Source: Cecembia rubra
Lineage (GTDB): Bacteria > Bacteroidota > Bacteroidia > Cytophagales > Cyclobacteriaceae
Length of the DNA: 64,000 bases
Direction of reading: 5' to 3'
NCBI RefSeq assembly: GCF_003014575.1
Contig: NZ_PYGF01000011.1
Location: 1 to 64,000 of the forward strand
The notes under the pieces: generated by a model
Databases searched by the model: none
Seen by the model: the letters and a program-made list of their open reading frames with translations, nothing else
What the model was told of the DNA's origin: nothing
Translations under genes and position numbers: made by a program
In this document: positions 1-6,524 of the stretch, piece by piece
How positions within the stretch are numbered: position 1 is the stretch's first letter
Layout of the letters: every line of letters begins with the position of its first letter

Positions 1-180
1 CTGTTATGAAGTCTGTTTTCCTCGCTTCAAGGGAAGCATCGAAAAAATGGACTATGCCCATTCGAGACTGGGGTACTATCCTTAACAGTTTCCTGCTTAT
101 ATTTGGTGATAGGGTCAGGCTTCTTGAAACCTGACCATAAAATCATAATTTAAAGTTTACACACTTATCGGGATAGTGTC
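1..180 (+). mobile_element. Right end of an IS256-family insertion sequence (cut by window edge)
   Basis: The window opens inside a transposase reading frame (3-134) whose C-terminus resembles IS256-family transposases. It is followed about 20 nt later by GTTTACACACTTATCGGGAT (155-174) and ATAGTGTC to 180, which looks like a typical IS256-family terminal repeat. The left end and the target duplication lie outside the window. The exact right boundary near 180 is inferred, because the partner repeat cannot be seen. Confidence 0.75.
3..134 (+). CDS. IS256-family transposase, C-terminal fragment (5' end outside window)
   Basis: Only the last 43 codons are present, ending at TGA 132-134. The peptide includes [17 protein letters not shown] followed by a hydrophobic tail (FLLIFGDRV), which matches the usual end of IS256/MutA-type DDE transposases, where a helical segment with a WTMPIRNW-like motif precedes the stop. 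The DDE catalytic residues are upstream of the window. Whether the full gene is intact cannot be judged. Confidence 0.78.
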   Translation, partial: VMKSVFLASREASKKWTMPIRDWGTILNSFLLIFGDRVRLLET

Positions 181-193
181 AAAATAATCAGCC

Positions 194-613
194 CTATTTC
201 AATTTATCTTCCAAGTCCTTTATGATTCGGTCTTTCAGGGAAATAATCCTTTCTTTTTCGTTGAGTTGCCTTTCAAGGGTAGCAATCACAAGTTTTAATG
301 AATCTACTATTTCTTGGTGTTGATCTTTTTCTATAAAGCCATACGGTGAAGAATCTTCTTCAAGAAGTGATTTTTTTTCCTCATTGACCGACGTATTTAA
401 TAGCATTTCTCCTTTGCCTGTCATCAACCAAATGGGGTTAACCTCAGGATAATGCGAAACAAATAACTCCACCCATTTGGTTTGAATGTCTTTATCCCTT
501 CCTATAGCTTTTGAGATTGTGCCATTTCCTGCCCCTATTTTTTGTTCTATTTTCCGAATACTTAGTCTGCATTTGCTAGCAAACTCTCCAATTCTGTCAA
601 TAATAGTCGACAT
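194..613 (-). CDS. Phage/element-type HTH repressor-like protein with coiled-coil tail
   Basis: This 139-aa protein has an N-terminal helix-turn-helix of the XRE/lambda-repressor type (about residues 1-50, with the segment IGAGNGTISKAIGRDKDI as likely recognition part). It is followed by NPIWLMTGKGEML (about 58-70), a segment typical of prophage and ICE repressors in Bacteroidota. Residues 100-139 are a charged helical stretch that probably forms a coiled coil. No LexA-like peptidase domain is present. The ATG at 613 is preferred over an in-frame upstream start because MSTIIDRIGEF is where homologues of this type begin. It probably regulates a resident mobile element, but the regulated genes are not obvious here. 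Confidence 0.72.
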   Translation of the reverse strand: MSTIIDRIGEFASKCRLSIRKIEQKIGAGNGTISKAIGRDKDIQTKWVELFVSHYPEVNPIWLMTGKGEMLLNTSVNEEKKSLLEEDSSPYGFIEKDQHQEIVDSLKLVIATLERQLNEKERIISLKDRIIKDLEDKLK

Positions 614-782
614 GGTCAATAAAATTCTAAATTTAATTTCATTTTTTAGATTAAAATCTATATATTTCAAATATCATTACTCAATATAGATAAATAAAGA
701 CGGATAACAATCATATCAATTAAATGAAGGGCTTCAATAAATTCAAGCATCTATAATTATTTTCAACTTATTCTCAATAACT

Positions 783-1034
783 ATGTGTCCTCCTGTATTT
801 ATTATCAACAATCAATTCGTTAACCCAAAATTTGGTTCAACCAACAATCATACTGTAGAAGAAGCAAGGGAATTGTTAAAGTTAGTTCTCAGAAAATGGG
901 CGGAGAACCATGCGCAAATCTTTTCACTCCTAAACGAAGAGTGGGATGATGAAGAAGCCCAAGTGCAAGAACTTTTGAGGTTAAAAAAAGAGGCTGAAAA
1001 AATGCATGCTTTGGTAAAGGATAAAATCAAATGA
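783..1034 (+). CDS. Small orphan protein, 83 aa
   Basis: The protein is not recognised. It starts at ATG 783, which is separated by about 170 bp of AT-rich DNA from the divergent repressor gene. The first 25 residues are polar; from about residue 24 the protein is strongly helical and charged (EEARELLKLVLRKW, then acidic EEWDDEEAQ and a Lys/Glu-rich end). No membrane segment or signal peptide is seen. The position opposite a repressor suggests a mobile-element accessory gene. It could also be a chance ORF, but its amphipathic composition argues for a real gene. Confidence 0.5.
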   Translation: MCPPVFIINNQFVNPKFGSTNNHTVEEARELLKLVLRKWAENHAQIFSLLNEEWDDEEAQVQELLRLKKEAEKMHALVKDKIK

Positions 1035-1206
1035 TAAGATAGCCAAGAGCATTAATTTTTATTAAAACTTGTTCCATGGTATTGTGTGGAAAGATTCGGA
1101 AAGAAAAAAATGGAAATTCTAATCCTAGGTTAATTGTAGTTTCTATTTAGGTATACATTATGGTTAAATATGGAGGAATTTGGCATTTGTTTTTCGTGAG
1201 AATTAA

Positions 1207-1231
1207 TTAAAAAAAACACCGTTACCGGTAT
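1207..1231 (-). terminator. Terminator-like hairpin behind the tRNA relic
   Basis: Read on the minus strand the sequence is ATACCG-GTAA-CGGTGT followed by a run of eight T. This gives a 6-bp stem with one G-U pair. It is the diverged counterpart of the terminator at 1336-1370, because the sequences GGATAC.GG.AACGGT align in both copies. Confidence 0.55.
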
Positions 1232-1240
1232 CCTTCGTAG

Positions 1241-1331
1241 TAGCTGGAACACCCGCCGGACTGTACCAATCGGTATGGGCGGGGGACTCGAACTGTATCC
1301 GCGGTGGCGGATATGAGCCCTCCATGGCATT
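1241..1331 (-). pseudogene. Degenerate tRNA-fMet copy with D-arm deletion and hairpin insertion
   Basis: On the minus strand this segment aligns with the intact initiator tRNA at 6145-6217. ATGGAG is followed directly by GGCTCATA, so about 16 nt covering the D arm are missing. Then come a diverged anticodon/variable part, the T-loop block ACAGTTCGAGTCC, a 32-nt insert (1252-1283) and the 3' acceptor block TGTTCCAGCTACT. The insert is itself a hairpin, with outer arms CCCGCC and GGCGGG and an inner TACC/GGTA stem. The segment is GC-rich in an AT-rich region. It cannot fold as a normal tRNA, so a relic is the best call; a structured RNA is an alternative. Confidence 0.55.
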
Positions 1332-1335
1332 GATG

Positions 1336-1370
1336 AAAAACAAAAAAGGATACCGTTTCCAGTATCCTTT
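1336..1370 (-). terminator. Terminator displaced from the initiator tRNA
   Basis: On the minus strand AAAGGATAC, a short loop and GTATCCTTT form a 9-bp hairpin followed by T-rich sequence. It lies immediately 3' of the left 15-bp attachment repeat. In the empty site it would therefore have followed the tRNA-fMet gene directly. Confidence 0.7.
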
Positions 1371-1372
1371 GC

Positions 1373-1387
1373 AGTAGCGGGAACAGG
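1373..1387. repeat. attL: 15-bp copy of the tRNA-fMet 3' end
   Basis: AGTAGCGGGAACAGG is identical to 6143-6157, where 13 of its bases belong to the mature 3' end of the initiator tRNA gene. The next bases also agree except for one (GCT against ACT). This is the expected signature of tyrosine-recombinase integration into a tRNA 3' end. Confidence 0.8.
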
Positions 1388-1501
1388 GCTAAACACCCCG
1401 TTTTTTAAACTAACTTTATTTAATTTAAATACATTGAAAATCAGTTTTATATGAATTTTACTAATTAAGTAAGGATAAAAGAAATAAGAGTAAATTAAAT
1501 A

Positions 1502-1525
1502 AAAGTGTCCCCCAAACTGTCCCCC
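1502..1525 (+). repeat. 24-bp direct repeat, left copy (putative integrase arm site)
   Basis: This is a perfect copy of 6077-6100. It contains two TGTCCCCC octamers whose starts are 12 bp apart. It lies 114 bp inside the left attachment repeat and just upstream of the integrase promoter region. Role as an arm-type binding site of the integrase is inferred from position. Confidence 0.7.
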
Positions 1526-1572
1526 GATTTTCTTTTGTGTATATTTGGGTATCCAATCAAAAGACAGAAATC

Positions 1573-2868
1573 ATGGCAAAATTTAACTTTTACCTGAGGG
1601 AAAAGAAAAAGGATAGCGAAACCCCAATTTTATTATTTATCAGTTTCAATGGTCAAAGAGTAAAATACCCAACAGGTAAGACTATCCATCCCAAATTTTG
1701 GAATGAAGAAACCCAGCAAGCGAGACAGGTTAAAGACTTTCCAACGGCAAAGATTTTTAACAGCAACCTGAAATTTATTCAGGATACGGCTTTTAAAATT
1801 TTTGAGGATTTGACTTTTAGACTGGAAAGAAATCCTTTCCCGACTGAAATAAAAACAGAACTTGACAGGGAATTAAAAGACCTCCACCAAAACACCTCCA
1901 CAGACCCCGAAAATAAGCCCACATTCATGGGGTTATTCAAAAGGTTTATCCATGAATCCGAACAGGGTTTAAGGCTTACAGCAAGCGGGAAAAGGTTTGA
2001 TAAAAGGTCTATCCAAAAATACAATACAGTCTATGATAAATTGGAACAGTTCGGGAAAAGGTATCATTTGACCTTTGAAACCATTGACCAAAATTTTTAC
2101 ACCAAGTTTGTCAATTACCTAAACAAGGAAAAGTATTCCCTAAACAATGTTGGAAAGTACATACAGGTAATCAAGACCTTTTTGACCTATGCCACAGAAA
2201 ACGGCTACAATACTAACATGTTTTTTCAATCAAGGCAGTTTAAAGCCCACAAAGTAGCGGGTTTTTCCATTTACCTAAATGAAAATGAAGTGAATGACCT
2301 TTACGAACTGGATTTAAGCAGTACACCCCATTTGGAGCGGGTTAGAGACCTTTTTATAGTGGGTTGCTGGACTGGATTAAGATTTTCAGATTTTACCAAC
2401 ATACAGCCCAAAAACATTGAAGGGGATTTTTTGAAAATCACTACATACAAAACAGGTGAAAAGGTAATTATCCCCATTCACAGGACTGTAAAAGAAATCA
2501 TGGCAAAATACAAAGACAGGTATCCAAACAGTTTGCCCCCAGCCATAGCAAACCAAAAAATGAATGCCTACCTAAAGGACATTGCAAAACAGGTGGACAG
2601 CCTTAAAACAGGGGTGGAGGTTGAAGGAATAAAGGGAGGCTTGAAAGTGAATACCATTAAGCAAAAATGGGAACTTGTTACCACCCACACCGCCCGCCGA
2701 TCCTTTGCCACCAACGTTTACAAAAGTGGTTTTCCCGCAATCAGTTTAATGAAAATCACAGGCCATAAGACTGAAAAGGCATTTTTACTATACATCAAAG
2801 TAACACCTGAGGAAAACGCCCAAAAGCTTTTGGAACATTGGAATAAATCGGTTTTAAAGGTTAGCTAA
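1573..2868 (+). CDS. Tyrosine recombinase (integrase) of the element
   Basis: This 431-aa protein catalyses site-specific strand exchange between the element and the tRNA-fMet 3' end. Residues 1-85 form a Bacteroidota-type arm-binding domain (MAKFNFYLREKK onward), about 110-220 the SAM-like core-binding domain, and 230-431 the catalytic domain. Catalytic residues are visible: Arg270 (TGLRFSDF), Lys293 (TYKTGEK), His372 and Arg375 (THTARRSF), His398 (TGHKT) and the nucleophile Tyr407 (LLYIKV). The ATG at 1573 is preferred to the in-frame start at 1537, because that longer version would overlap the -7-like box TATATTTG at 1540-1547. The gene is intact and transcribed inward. The next gene begins one base after its stop codon. 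Confidence 0.93.
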   Translation: MAKFNFYLREKKKDSETPILLFISFNGQRVKYPTGKTIHPKFWNEETQQARQVKDFPTAKIFNSNLKFIQDTAFKIFEDLTFRLERNPFPTEIKTELDRELKDLHQNTSTDPENKPTFMGLFKRFIHESEQGLRLTASGKRFDKRSIQKYNTVYDKLEQFGKRYHLTFETIDQNFYTKFVNYLNKEKYSLNNVGKYIQVIKTFLTYATENGYNTNMFFQSRQFKAHKVAGFSIYLNENEVNDLYELDLSSTPHLERVRDLFIVGCWTGLRFSDFTNIQPKNIEGDFLKITTYKTGEKVIIPIHRTVKEIMAKYKDRYPNSLPPAIANQKMNAYLKDIAKQVDSLKTGVEVEGIKGGLKVNTIKQKWELVTTHTARRSFATNVYKSGFPAISLMKITGHKTEKAFLLYIKVTPEENAQKLLEHWNKSVLKVS

Positions 2869-2869
2869 A

Positions 2870-3643
2870 ATGGAACAGGAATTTTTGACCCTTAGGAGGA
2901 TTGATTTTGAATTTTCAATCAACCTTAAAGATTTAGAAAAGACCAAATTCAAGTATTCAATTGGCACAAAATCAACCGATGAAAAAGAACAGCCCGAAAT
3001 CATTTTTTGGGATTGGGGGACTTTAAAGAAAAGCTGGTTTTATCAAAAAGGCCATTATTGGAAAATTGAAACTGAAAAACCAATAATCAAATCAAGACAA
3101 GATTTGGGAATTGTGGAGGTGAAAAATAAGGTTTTCAAGATCATGGCTGGATGGATAGGTAAACAGGAAAATGATTTTAAAACCTCAATGAAAAGAATTA
3201 AGCATGTTCTAAAAGGTGGGAACAAACCGATCCCAGCCCAATGGACAGACATTTTTTTTGATTGGGCAAATACCCAAAATCAAGATGAAATTTCTTTGAA
3301 TCAATTTCCCGAAATAACCCCTGAGGTAATTAATGATTGGGTTGAAAACAACTTACCTCCACATAATGAAATCATTAAAAACCATTCTCAAAAAACAAGG
3401 GTTGACTTAGAACCAAAATACAGGTTTTACATTATGAAGGAATTGGGAATGATTGACCCAAAGGGCATCTTTTTTAATGATAAATTATCCCTGAATGAAA
3501 GGGCTGATTTGTTATCAAAAGTTTTAGGATACAATTCAAGGGATTGCAAAGATTTATTGAATCGAAAAACAGAATTTGACCCTAAAAAGAAATCGGAAAT
3601 TGATGACTTTTTGAGCGAATTAAAAAAAAAAAGGAAAATGTGA
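2870..3643 (+). CDS. Element orphan protein, 257 aa, coupled to the integrase
   Basis: No family is recognised. The ATG directly follows the integrase stop codon, so the two are probably translated as a unit. The protein is soluble, Lys/Asp/Trp-rich and lacks signal or membrane segments. Its first half is mainly beta-type sequence with aromatic patches (IIFWDWGTLKKSWFYQKGHYWK, shown in part as DWGTLKKSWFYQKG). The C-terminal third is helical (FYIMKELGMIDPKGIFF, then ADLLSKVLGYNSRDCKDLL) and ends in a Lys-rich tail. Similar genes beside integrases in Bacteroidota are usually uncharacterised. A role in element maintenance or host interaction is only a guess. Confidence 0.75.
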   Translation: MEQEFLTLRRIDFEFSINLKDLEKTKFKYSIGTKSTDEKEQPEIIFWDWGTLKKSWFYQKGHYWKIETEKPIIKSRQDLGIVEVKNKVFKIMAGWIGKQENDFKTSMKRIKHVLKGGNKPIPAQWTDIFFDWANTQNQDEISLNQFPEITPEVINDWVENNLPPHNEIIKNHSQKTRVDLEPKYRFYIMKELGMIDPKGIFFNDKLSLNERADLLSKVLGYNSRDCKDLLNRKTEFDPKKKSEIDDFLSELKKKRKM

Positions 3644-3717
3644 AAAAATAGTGGGGTTTTTACCATGCCCCCACTTTAACCCCCCAACTATAATTGTCCA
3701 AACTAAACAAAGTTATC

Positions 3718-4005
3718 ATGGACAATTTAATCTTATCAACTTACAGCCCCGAGGAACTGACAGGGATCATCAATACAGCCGTGAAAGAGGCCGTAAAATC
3801 AATTCAGACCGCCCCACAGGAAAAGACAGGAGAAAAGCTTTTATCAAGGAAAGAAACGGCTGAAAAGCTTAAAATTTCGCTTGTCACCCTCAATGACTGG
3901 ACAAAAAGGGGAATGCTAACATCCTACATTATTGGAGGCCGTGTTTTGTACAAAGAAAGTGAAATTGAAAAATCACTAAATCAAGTCAAGACTGTAAAAT
4001 TCTAA
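3718..4005 (+). CDS. Excisionase-like helix-turn-helix protein
   Basis: This 95-aa protein has a MerR/AlpA-type winged HTH in its C-terminal half: LLSRKETAEKLKISLVTLND followed by WTKRGML and IGGRVLYKESEIEKSL. This is the standard helix_turn_helix_17 layout used by excisionases and Bacteroidota element regulators. The N-terminal 40 residues are helical and may mediate dimerisation. The ATG at 3718 is preferred to an in-frame TTG at 3694. As the only small Xis-like protein in the element it is the likely directionality factor for the integrase. It could alternatively activate the rep genes downstream. Confidence 0.8.
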   Translation: MDNLILSTYSPEELTGIINTAVKEAVKSIQTAPQEKTGEKLLSRKETAEKLKISLVTLNDWTKRGMLTSYIIGGRVLYKESEIEKSLNQVKTVKF

Positions 4006-4009
4006 TCCG

Positions 4010-4180
4010 ATGACAGCCCAAAAACAAACGGCACTAATCGGAACGAATCCAATTAATGCCATTCCCGCTTATGGTATCCAATCAAAAGCAGTATTCAAAT
4101 GTACTCAATTTTTGGAATACCTATCCCAGCCTAATCTTGAAATCTTACTTTTTGCAGGGGTGGAGGCTTGCAACCTATGA
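4010..4180 (+). CDS. Small element protein, 56 aa
   Basis: The frame from ATG 4010 to TGA 4178-4180 encodes 56 residues (MTAQKQTALIGTNPINAIPA at the start, LEILLFAGVEACNL at the end). It begins 5 bp after the excisionase-like gene. Its stop overlaps the start of the next gene as ATGA, so translational coupling is likely on both sides. No family is recognised. The ordered spacing supports a real gene despite its small size. Confidence 0.6.
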   Translation: MTAQKQTALIGTNPINAIPAYGIQSKAVFKCTQFLEYLSQPNLEILLFAGVEACNL

Positions 4181-4488
4181 AAGGGAAAAGAAATACCTCC
4201 GAAACTCAGTATCTATCATGGAAAGCCATTCAAAGAGGGCAATTAATCCCCAATGTTGCTGAAAGGGTTTATTCCTTTTTGATGGAAAACAGGCCAAATG
4301 AATACAGCGCAAAGGAACTGGAATCATTGATAGGTATAGAGGACACCACCCTAAGCCAGCCCCTTGTTAGGCTTCAAAAAACCAATCAAGTAGGTTTTGT
4401 AAAAGGACACCATGAGTTTTCAAAAAACAAGGTGAAAAAATACTATGCCAAAGACATGAATGATGACCCGCAACAAAAATTATTCTGA
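4177..4488 (+). CDS. Winged-helix DNA-binding protein of the element
   Basis: This 103-aa protein has a winged-helix core at about residues 25-85: VAERVYSFLMENRPNEYSAK, then ELESLIGIEDTTLSQPLVRL and KTNQVGFVKG. This helix-recognition helix-wing order resembles MarR/ArsR-type or replication-control proteins. The ATG at 4177 overlaps the preceding stop by 4 bp, and an in-frame TTG at 4168 is less likely. It sits just before the rep gene, so it may be a copy-number or transcription regulator of rep. That function is inferred from context only. Confidence 0.68.
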   Translation: MKGKRNTSETQYLSWKAIQRGQLIPNVAERVYSFLMENRPNEYSAKELESLIGIEDTTLSQPLVRLQKTNQVGFVKGHHEFSKNKVKKYYAKDMNDDPQQKLF

Positions 4489-4489
4489 C

Positions 4490-4561
4490 ATGGCAAGTAA
4501 GAAAGGAATGCTTTATAGTAAGGTGCTTTTATTGATAAAAAAAGTCAATTGCCGTGTATGA
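4490..4561 (+). CDS. Putative 23-aa leader peptide overlapping the rep start
   Basis: An ATG at 4490, one base after the previous stop codon, opens a 23-codon frame (MASKKGMLYSKVLLLIKKVN at the start). It ends at TGA 4559-4561 and overlaps the GTG start of rep at 4554 by 8 bp. Short leaders overlapping the replication initiator are known to couple and tune Rep translation in plasmids. Here the coupling is inferred from the overlap. Confidence 0.4.
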   Translation: MASKKGMLYSKVLLLIKKVNCRV

Positions 4562-5489
4562 TACAGTTCATTTATGGATACCAAAAGACCAAGTTTGTGG
4601 AATTGATTTGGACAGGGTATCAAATCATTTAAAATCATTCACAGAACATCAAAAAAATGATGGTGAAAGGTACAAAAGTGGGCAATTGGGGAACAGCTTT
4701 AAGGTTTATATTTCAGAACAGGGAATTTCTTTGAAAGGTAGTTTGGCAAAGTTTCTTTTGTCGGACAATTTCCAAACCTTAAAAAGGTCTGAAAGTAAGA
4801 CAGCCTTTGAAAAATTGGGGGATGAACTTGGTTTGCTTGTAAATCGGGCTAAAGTTAGCAGGATTGACTTTGCCCATAATTTCGAAATGAAATACAGGCC
4901 TGAAATTTATTACCCCTATTTAGGGGATTGTCAATACTTCAAACGGATTGCCCAACCAAATTCAGTCTATTGGACTAATAAAAACAGGACTAAGCTAGTT
5001 TACAATAAAGTACTAGAGGCCAAAACGAAAGGGGAAAGAATTTCAGGAGATTGGAAACAAAAAAATGTTCTGAGGTATGAAATGAGATATACCAAAAGGC
5101 TATGTGAGAACCTAAGACAACCTGAAATCTTTGCAAGTACCTTGTCAGATGAGAGGTTTTATAAGCGAATGGTAATCCATTGGATACAGGAATACAATTC
5201 TATTCATAAACTCAATGAAATCAATTTAAACTTTGATGCGATGAACAGCCCGAAAGATTTTATCAAACAATTGGCATTAATGAAAATCAAGGAAATTGGA
5301 CAGCAAAAAGTACTGGAAATGGTGGAGGAAATGAGAGAGAAAGGAACATTTGACAAACCTGAATACTATTCAAGGTTGAAAAAAGAAATAAGGGAAATTT
5401 GTAAAATGCCTGAACAAACCAAATCAACCGAGTTGATTTTAGAACTGGATGAGAAAGTAAGACAGGTAATAAGTTCCCCTTATGGCTAA
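4554..5489 (+). CDS. Rolling-circle-type replication initiator protein (gpII/X or Rep_trans-like)
   Basis: This 311-aa protein begins MYDTVHLWIPK, like the N-termini of phage gene II/X and Bacteroidota replication proteins. It then shows the order found in that HUH-related superfamily: RIDFAHNFEM (about 103-112), a TKLVYNKVLEAK block with a Tyr-x-Lys pair (about 145-156) and LRYEMRYTKRL (about 170-180). The rest is helical, with a long charged helix near 235-260. GTG at 4554 is the only reasonable start, because an in-frame stop lies 15 bp upstream. It would nick and replicate the excised circle. The family assignment is by motif order only; catalytic Tyr and metal-binding His residues cannot be assigned with certainty. 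Confidence 0.68.
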   Translation: MYDTVHLWIPKDQVCGIDLDRVSNHLKSFTEHQKNDGERYKSGQLGNSFKVYISEQGISLKGSLAKFLLSDNFQTLKRSESKTAFEKLGDELGLLVNRAKVSRIDFAHNFEMKYRPEIYYPYLGDCQYFKRIAQPNSVYWTNKNRTKLVYNKVLEAKTKGERISGDWKQKNVLRYEMRYTKRLCENLRQPEIFASTLSDERFYKRMVIHWIQEYNSIHKLNEINLNFDAMNSPKDFIKQLALMKIKEIGQQKVLEMVEEMREKGTFDKPEYYSRLKKEIREICKMPEQTKSTELILELDEKVRQVISSPYG

Positions 5490-5544
5490 TCTTGCAAAGA
5501 ATGTGGAGGCATTAGATCAGTATTTGGAATTTCGTAATTTGTAA
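5482..5544 (+). CDS. Possible 20-aa ORF after rep
   Basis: ATG 5482 overlaps the rep stop by 8 bp and the frame ends at TAA 5542-5544 (MANLAKNVEALDQYLEFRNL). It could be a re-initiation peptide. There is no family support. Confidence 0.2.
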   Translation: MANLAKNVEALDQYLEFRNL

Positions 5545-5562
5545 AAAACAAAAATTTACAAA
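5538..5562. promoter_or_regulatory. Inverted repeat before the DUF5681-like gene
   Basis: TTTGTAAA (5538-5545) and TTTACAAA (5555-5562) are perfect inverted 8-mers. They lie just before the ATG at 5566 and could be an operator. They are AT-rich, so chance is possible. Confidence 0.35.
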
Positions 5563-5565
5563 ACC

Positions 5566-5868
5566 ATGGGTTTAAAGAAAGGACAAACCAACAATCCTAA
5601 TGGGAGACCTAAAGGCTCAAAAAACAAAGCTAATGAAGCCATAAGGGATAAAATCCAATGTTTGTTTGAAGGAAATTTTGACAAAATCCAAACTGACATT
5701 GAAAAGCTTGACCCTAAGGATAGATTGAAATTTTTGACTGATTTAATGCCTTATTTAGTGCCAAAGCTTCAAAGTACCACATACACGAATGAAATTGATT
5801 GGGAAAACATCCCAGAGGATAAACTTGACCAACTGTTAAACAGGTATTCCGATGACAAAGACAGCTAA
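5566..5868 (+). CDS. DUF5681-like protein of the element, 100 aa
   Basis: The N-terminus KKGQTNNPNGRPKGSKNKAN matches the basic G-R-P-K-G-S-x-N-K signature of DUF5681. Proteins with this motif are often encoded beside phage terminases and in mobile elements. The rest is acidic and helical (LDPKDRLKFLTDLMPYLVPK, then an Asp/Glu-rich end). The basic head suggests DNA or RNA binding. No terminase gene is present in this element, which makes its role unclear. The stop overlaps the next gene by 17 bp. Confidence 0.72.
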   Translation: MGLKKGQTNNPNGRPKGSKNKANEAIRDKIQCLFEGNFDKIQTDIEKLDPKDRLKFLTDLMPYLVPKLQSTTYTNEIDWENIPEDKLDQLLNRYSDDKDS

Positions 5869-6073
5869 AATAAAATTATTGATTGCTTTTAAACAGGGTA
5901 AATTAACGGTGGAGGAACTGAAAGAATGCCTGACATTTGATAGCATCCCCCTTTTTATACTGAATGACAGAACCCCAAAAAATGAAACCGAAAAAAGGCA
6001 AATTGACCTATTCCAAAAGATTGGGGTTGAAATCATTTTGGTAAACATTGTTTCAAAAAACCAATCAATCTGA
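5852..6073 (+). CDS. Small orphan protein of the element, 73 aa
   Basis: The gene overlaps the end of the DUF5681-like gene by 17 bp. It begins MTKTAKIKLLIAFKQGKLTV and contains a helical KQGKLTVEELKECL segment, followed by a strand-rich half (IPLFILNDRT, IGVEIILVNIVSK). No known family is recognised. It is the last gene before the right-hand direct repeat, and its stop lies only 3 bp from the start of that repeat. Confidence 0.58.
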   Translation: MTKTAKIKLLIAFKQGKLTVEELKECLTFDSIPLFILNDRTPKNETEKRQIDLFQKIGVEIILVNIVSKNQSI

Positions 6074-6076
6074 TGC

Positions 6077-6100
6077 AAAGTGTCCCCCAAACTGTCCCCC
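6077..6100 (+). repeat. 24-bp direct repeat, right copy (putative integrase arm site)
   Basis: This is identical to 1502-1525, in the same orientation, and contains two TGTCCCCC octamers. It lies 42 bp inside the right attachment repeat and directly beside a terminator. It is probably the second arm of the recombination site. Confidence 0.7.
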
Positions 6101-6139
6101 AAAAAGAAAAAACCCCAAATACTTAACGTATAAGGGGTT
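6101..6139 (-). terminator. Element-borne terminator for tRNA-fMet
   Basis: On the minus strand AACCCC (6139-6134) pairs with GGGGTT (6116-6111) and is followed by a T run. It sits 5 nt after the tRNA 3' end. The element thus supplies its own terminator in place of the one displaced to 1336-1370. Confidence 0.75.
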
Positions 6140-6144
6140 CTAAG

Positions 6145-6217
<73 letters not shown>

Positions 6218-6274
6218 ATATATTATTAATCAAATGATTTTCTAAATCTGACAGCCTTTGCTGAATTCGTGGTA

Positions 6275-6306
6275 CAAAAGTAGGGTGTTTTTGGATATAA
6301 AACAAA
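6275..6306 (-). promoter_or_regulatory. Promoter of tRNA-fMet
   Basis: On the minus strand TTTG (6306-6303), a 20-nt spacer and TACTTTTG (6282-6275) match the Bacteroidota -33/-7 consensus. The box ends 57 nt before the tRNA 5' end. Confidence 0.75.
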
Positions 6307-6477
6307 TCTGGGTTGAATATAATTTTTTTGAAAATGTACTGTTTTGTTGGTATGGGCTGAAAATTAGGTATTTATTGAAAATATTTTTTTGGCTTCACAA
6401 AACTATTAAAATCTGTTTTAAGGCCATTTTTTCAGTTGTTTTCCAAAGTTTATTTGGTTTGTTTTCATCTTTAAGCA

Positions 6478-6506
6478 TTGTCTGTGGAAAAAATCAAGTA
6501 CCTTTG
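6478..6506 (+). promoter_or_regulatory. Promoter of era-der
   Basis: TTG (6478-6480), an 18-nt spacer and TACCTTTG (6499-6506) match the Bacteroidota consensus. They end 18 nt before the era ATG. This supports the short era start rather than the longer in-frame ORF from 6258. Confidence 0.72.
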
Positions 6507-6524
6507 CACAAAAAAATTGTAGTC

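Noticed and set aside
1130-1396. 88-aa minus-strand ORF over the tRNA relic
   Set aside because: It spans the tRNA-derived sequence, attL repeat and terminators, and the peptide has no gene-like features.
3651-3863. 70-aa ORF overlapping the excisionase-like gene
   Set aside because: It lies out of frame within the better-supported HTH gene and has a low-complexity basic composition.
4056-4262. 68-aa ORF overlapping the 56-aa and winged-helix genes
   Set aside because: The alternative frames at 4010 and 4177 are linked by start-stop overlaps and one has a winged-helix pattern.
6258-6524. In-frame N-terminal extension of era
   Set aside because: It contains the era promoter and the tRNA promoter, is Phe/Ile-rich without homology-like motifs, and would lengthen Era by 89 residues.
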